Below, in pieces: positions 63,035 to 64,000 of a DNA stretch of 64,000 nucleotides (positions within the stretch are counted from its first letter, which is position 1; every line of letters begins with the position of its first letter). A program made the translations under genes and the position numbers. Under the pieces are notes generated by a model. The model worked only from the letters and a program-made list of their open reading frames with translations, was not told the origin of the DNA and made no database searches. This stretch comes from Chitinophaga japonensis (GTDB lineage: Bacteria > Bacteroidota > Bacteroidia > Chitinophagales > Chitinophagaceae), in the NCBI RefSeq assembly GCF_007830125.1, contig NZ_VLLG01000002.1, positions 506,985 to 570,984 on the forward strand. The letters run 5' to 3'.

Positions 63035-64000
63035 TTACTGCAGCGTGTCCCATATGACACTATAAACGTCGGCAGCCGTTAATTGTTGCTTACCAGCCAG
63101 TTGCGACCCGATCAGTACGGGGTGGAAGGCAGGATCTTCACTGATGCGGCCATGAGAGCCTTTGATGAGGGTAGCGTCCAGCGGTATCACGTCCATCAGG
63201 TAGCGGAAGCCCAGCTTTTTCTTCAGCAGCTTGCCCACGATCTTCAGCTTTACCAGCGGGTCAGCGGGATCCAGGAACATCTCCACGGGATCGTAGCCGG
63301 GCTTGCGGTGAATATCCACGATACGGGCAAAATCCGGGGCTTTGCTGTCATCCAGCCAGTAGTAATAGGTAAACCAGCTATCGCGGTCTGCTACCAGCAC
63401 ATAGTCGCCGCTGCGCTCGTGGTGCAGGTGATGCGCGCGTTTGCCTTCCCGGTCCAGCACCAGCTCCACACCGGGTATGTTTTCCAGTATGCCGCGTAGT
63501 TTGCGGTTGCAGCCTGGGTCATTGACATATACATGAGCCACCTGGTGGTCTGCCACGGCAAAGGCGCGGGAAGCGCCGGGGTCCAGCAGCTCCAGCCCTC
63601 TTTCCACCCGCACCTGCAGCAATCCCTCCTGGCGCAGCACCCGGTTTACATGCACCGGGTTATTGACCGGCGTAATGCCGTATTCAGACAGCAGTATCAC
63701 CTGCGCGCCTTTCTGTTCGTAGAAGGTCACCAACTGCTTGCATACCTGGTCTATTTCCTGCAGCTCTTTGCTGATGCGGGCCGTGTCCGGGCCGAACTTT
63801 TGCAGGCAGTAATCCAGGTGCGGCAGGTAGATGAGTGTTAACGTTGGGTCGTACAGGTTATCCGTGAGCTGGGAAGCATCTGCTATCCATTGGGTGGACT
63901 TGATATTGGCGCCCGGCCCCCAGAACTGGAACAGGGGGAACTGCCCTAATTCTTTCTGTAAATGATCACGCAGGGTATCGGGGTGCGCATAGCAGTCCGG
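63035..64000 (-). CDS. type I phosphodiesterase/nucleotide pyrophosphatase-like protein, N-terminus outside window
   Basis: The frame is open from the right edge to a stop at 63035 (321 residues visible). 'DPTLTLIYLPHLDYCLQKFGP' and 'CKQLVTFYEQKGAQVILLSEYGI' match the alkaline phosphatase superfamily, branch type I phosphodiesterase/nucleotide pyrophosphatase; 'LIKGSHGRI' near the C-terminus holds a histidine typical of the metal site. The catalytic Thr/Ser lies in the missing part. Such genes occur in ebo-type metabolite-export clusters and in sugar loci. The context here is too short to choose between these. Confidence 0.82.
   Translation of the reverse strand, partial: PDCYAHPDTLRDHLQKELGQFPLFQFWGPGANIKSTQWIADASQLTDNLYDPTLTLIYLPHLDYCLQKFGPDTARISKELQEIDQVCKQLVTFYEQKGAQVILLSEYGITPVNNPVHVNRVLRQEGLLQVRVERGLELLDPGASRAFAVADHQVAHVYVNDPGCNRKLRGILENIPGVELVLDREGKRAHHLHHERSGDYVLVADRDSWFTYYYWLDDSKAPDFARIVDIHRKPGYDPVEMFLDPADPLVKLKIVGKLLKKKLGFRYLMDVIPLDATLIKGSHGRISEDPAFHPVLIGSQLAGKQQLTAADVYSVIWDTLQ

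Overview
The window looks like chromosomal DNA of a Bacteroidota member, most likely a Chitinophagaceae (Chitinophaga-like) species. The evidence is four SusC-type receptors with three SusD partners, HmuY-type heme lipoproteins, a DUF4249 lipoprotein beside an STN-type TonB receptor, RNase Y, and several exact matches to the Bacteroidota -7 promoter box TAnnTTTG. I see no tRNA, rRNA, CRISPR array, transposase or prophage gene.

Layout: 1-1856 is the 5' part of a minus-strand SusC receptor cut by the window edge. 2160-6280 holds a LysR regulator divergent from a short-chain dehydrogenase, a beta-lactamase-fold hydrolase and an NAD-binding epimerase-like protein. 6281-8330 carries tandem terminators, a small membrane protein, a single-domain response regulator and a CbpA/DnaJ-type co-chaperone. 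8391-22615 is a heme acquisition island read entirely from the minus strand. It forms three transcription units: hmuT-U-V plus a HemS-like protein; a small cysteine protein, a TonB receptor and a HmuY-like protein; and a TonB receptor, three HmuY-like lipoproteins and two further lipoproteins. Each unit is preceded by the same promoter/leader element. 23156-26934 has a small orphan gene and a DUF4249/TonB receptor pair. 27075-32741 is housekeeping: pyrD, TerC, rsmE, MATE and dnaB.

The dnaB-pheT gap (32742-33169) contains a same-direction cluster of DnaA-box-like sites beside AT-rich DNA. Gene orientation is mostly minus to its left and mostly plus to its right, so it is a candidate replication origin. 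pheT, a coiled-coil protein, zapA and rny follow.

38141-64000 is mostly carbohydrate uptake: three SusCD pairs, two DUF1080 (3-keto-disaccharide hydrolase family) proteins and a Tat-exported Gfo/Idh/MocA oxidoreductase, interleaved with atpG, scpB, a purine nucleoside phosphorylase, a DJ-1/PfpI protein, a DUF885 protein and a YjbR-like protein. No glycoside hydrolase is visible. Palindromes of the form GCAAnCGnTTGC lie upstream of these sugar genes, and three have an identical 19-nt spacing to a TAnnTTG box, which suggests one LacI-type regulon whose regulator lies outside the window. A partial type I phosphodiesterase-like gene runs off the right edge.

A recurring oddity is a set of long intergenic inverted repeats. 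Each is built from a different low-complexity word, and most begin at or just after the stop codon of the preceding gene.
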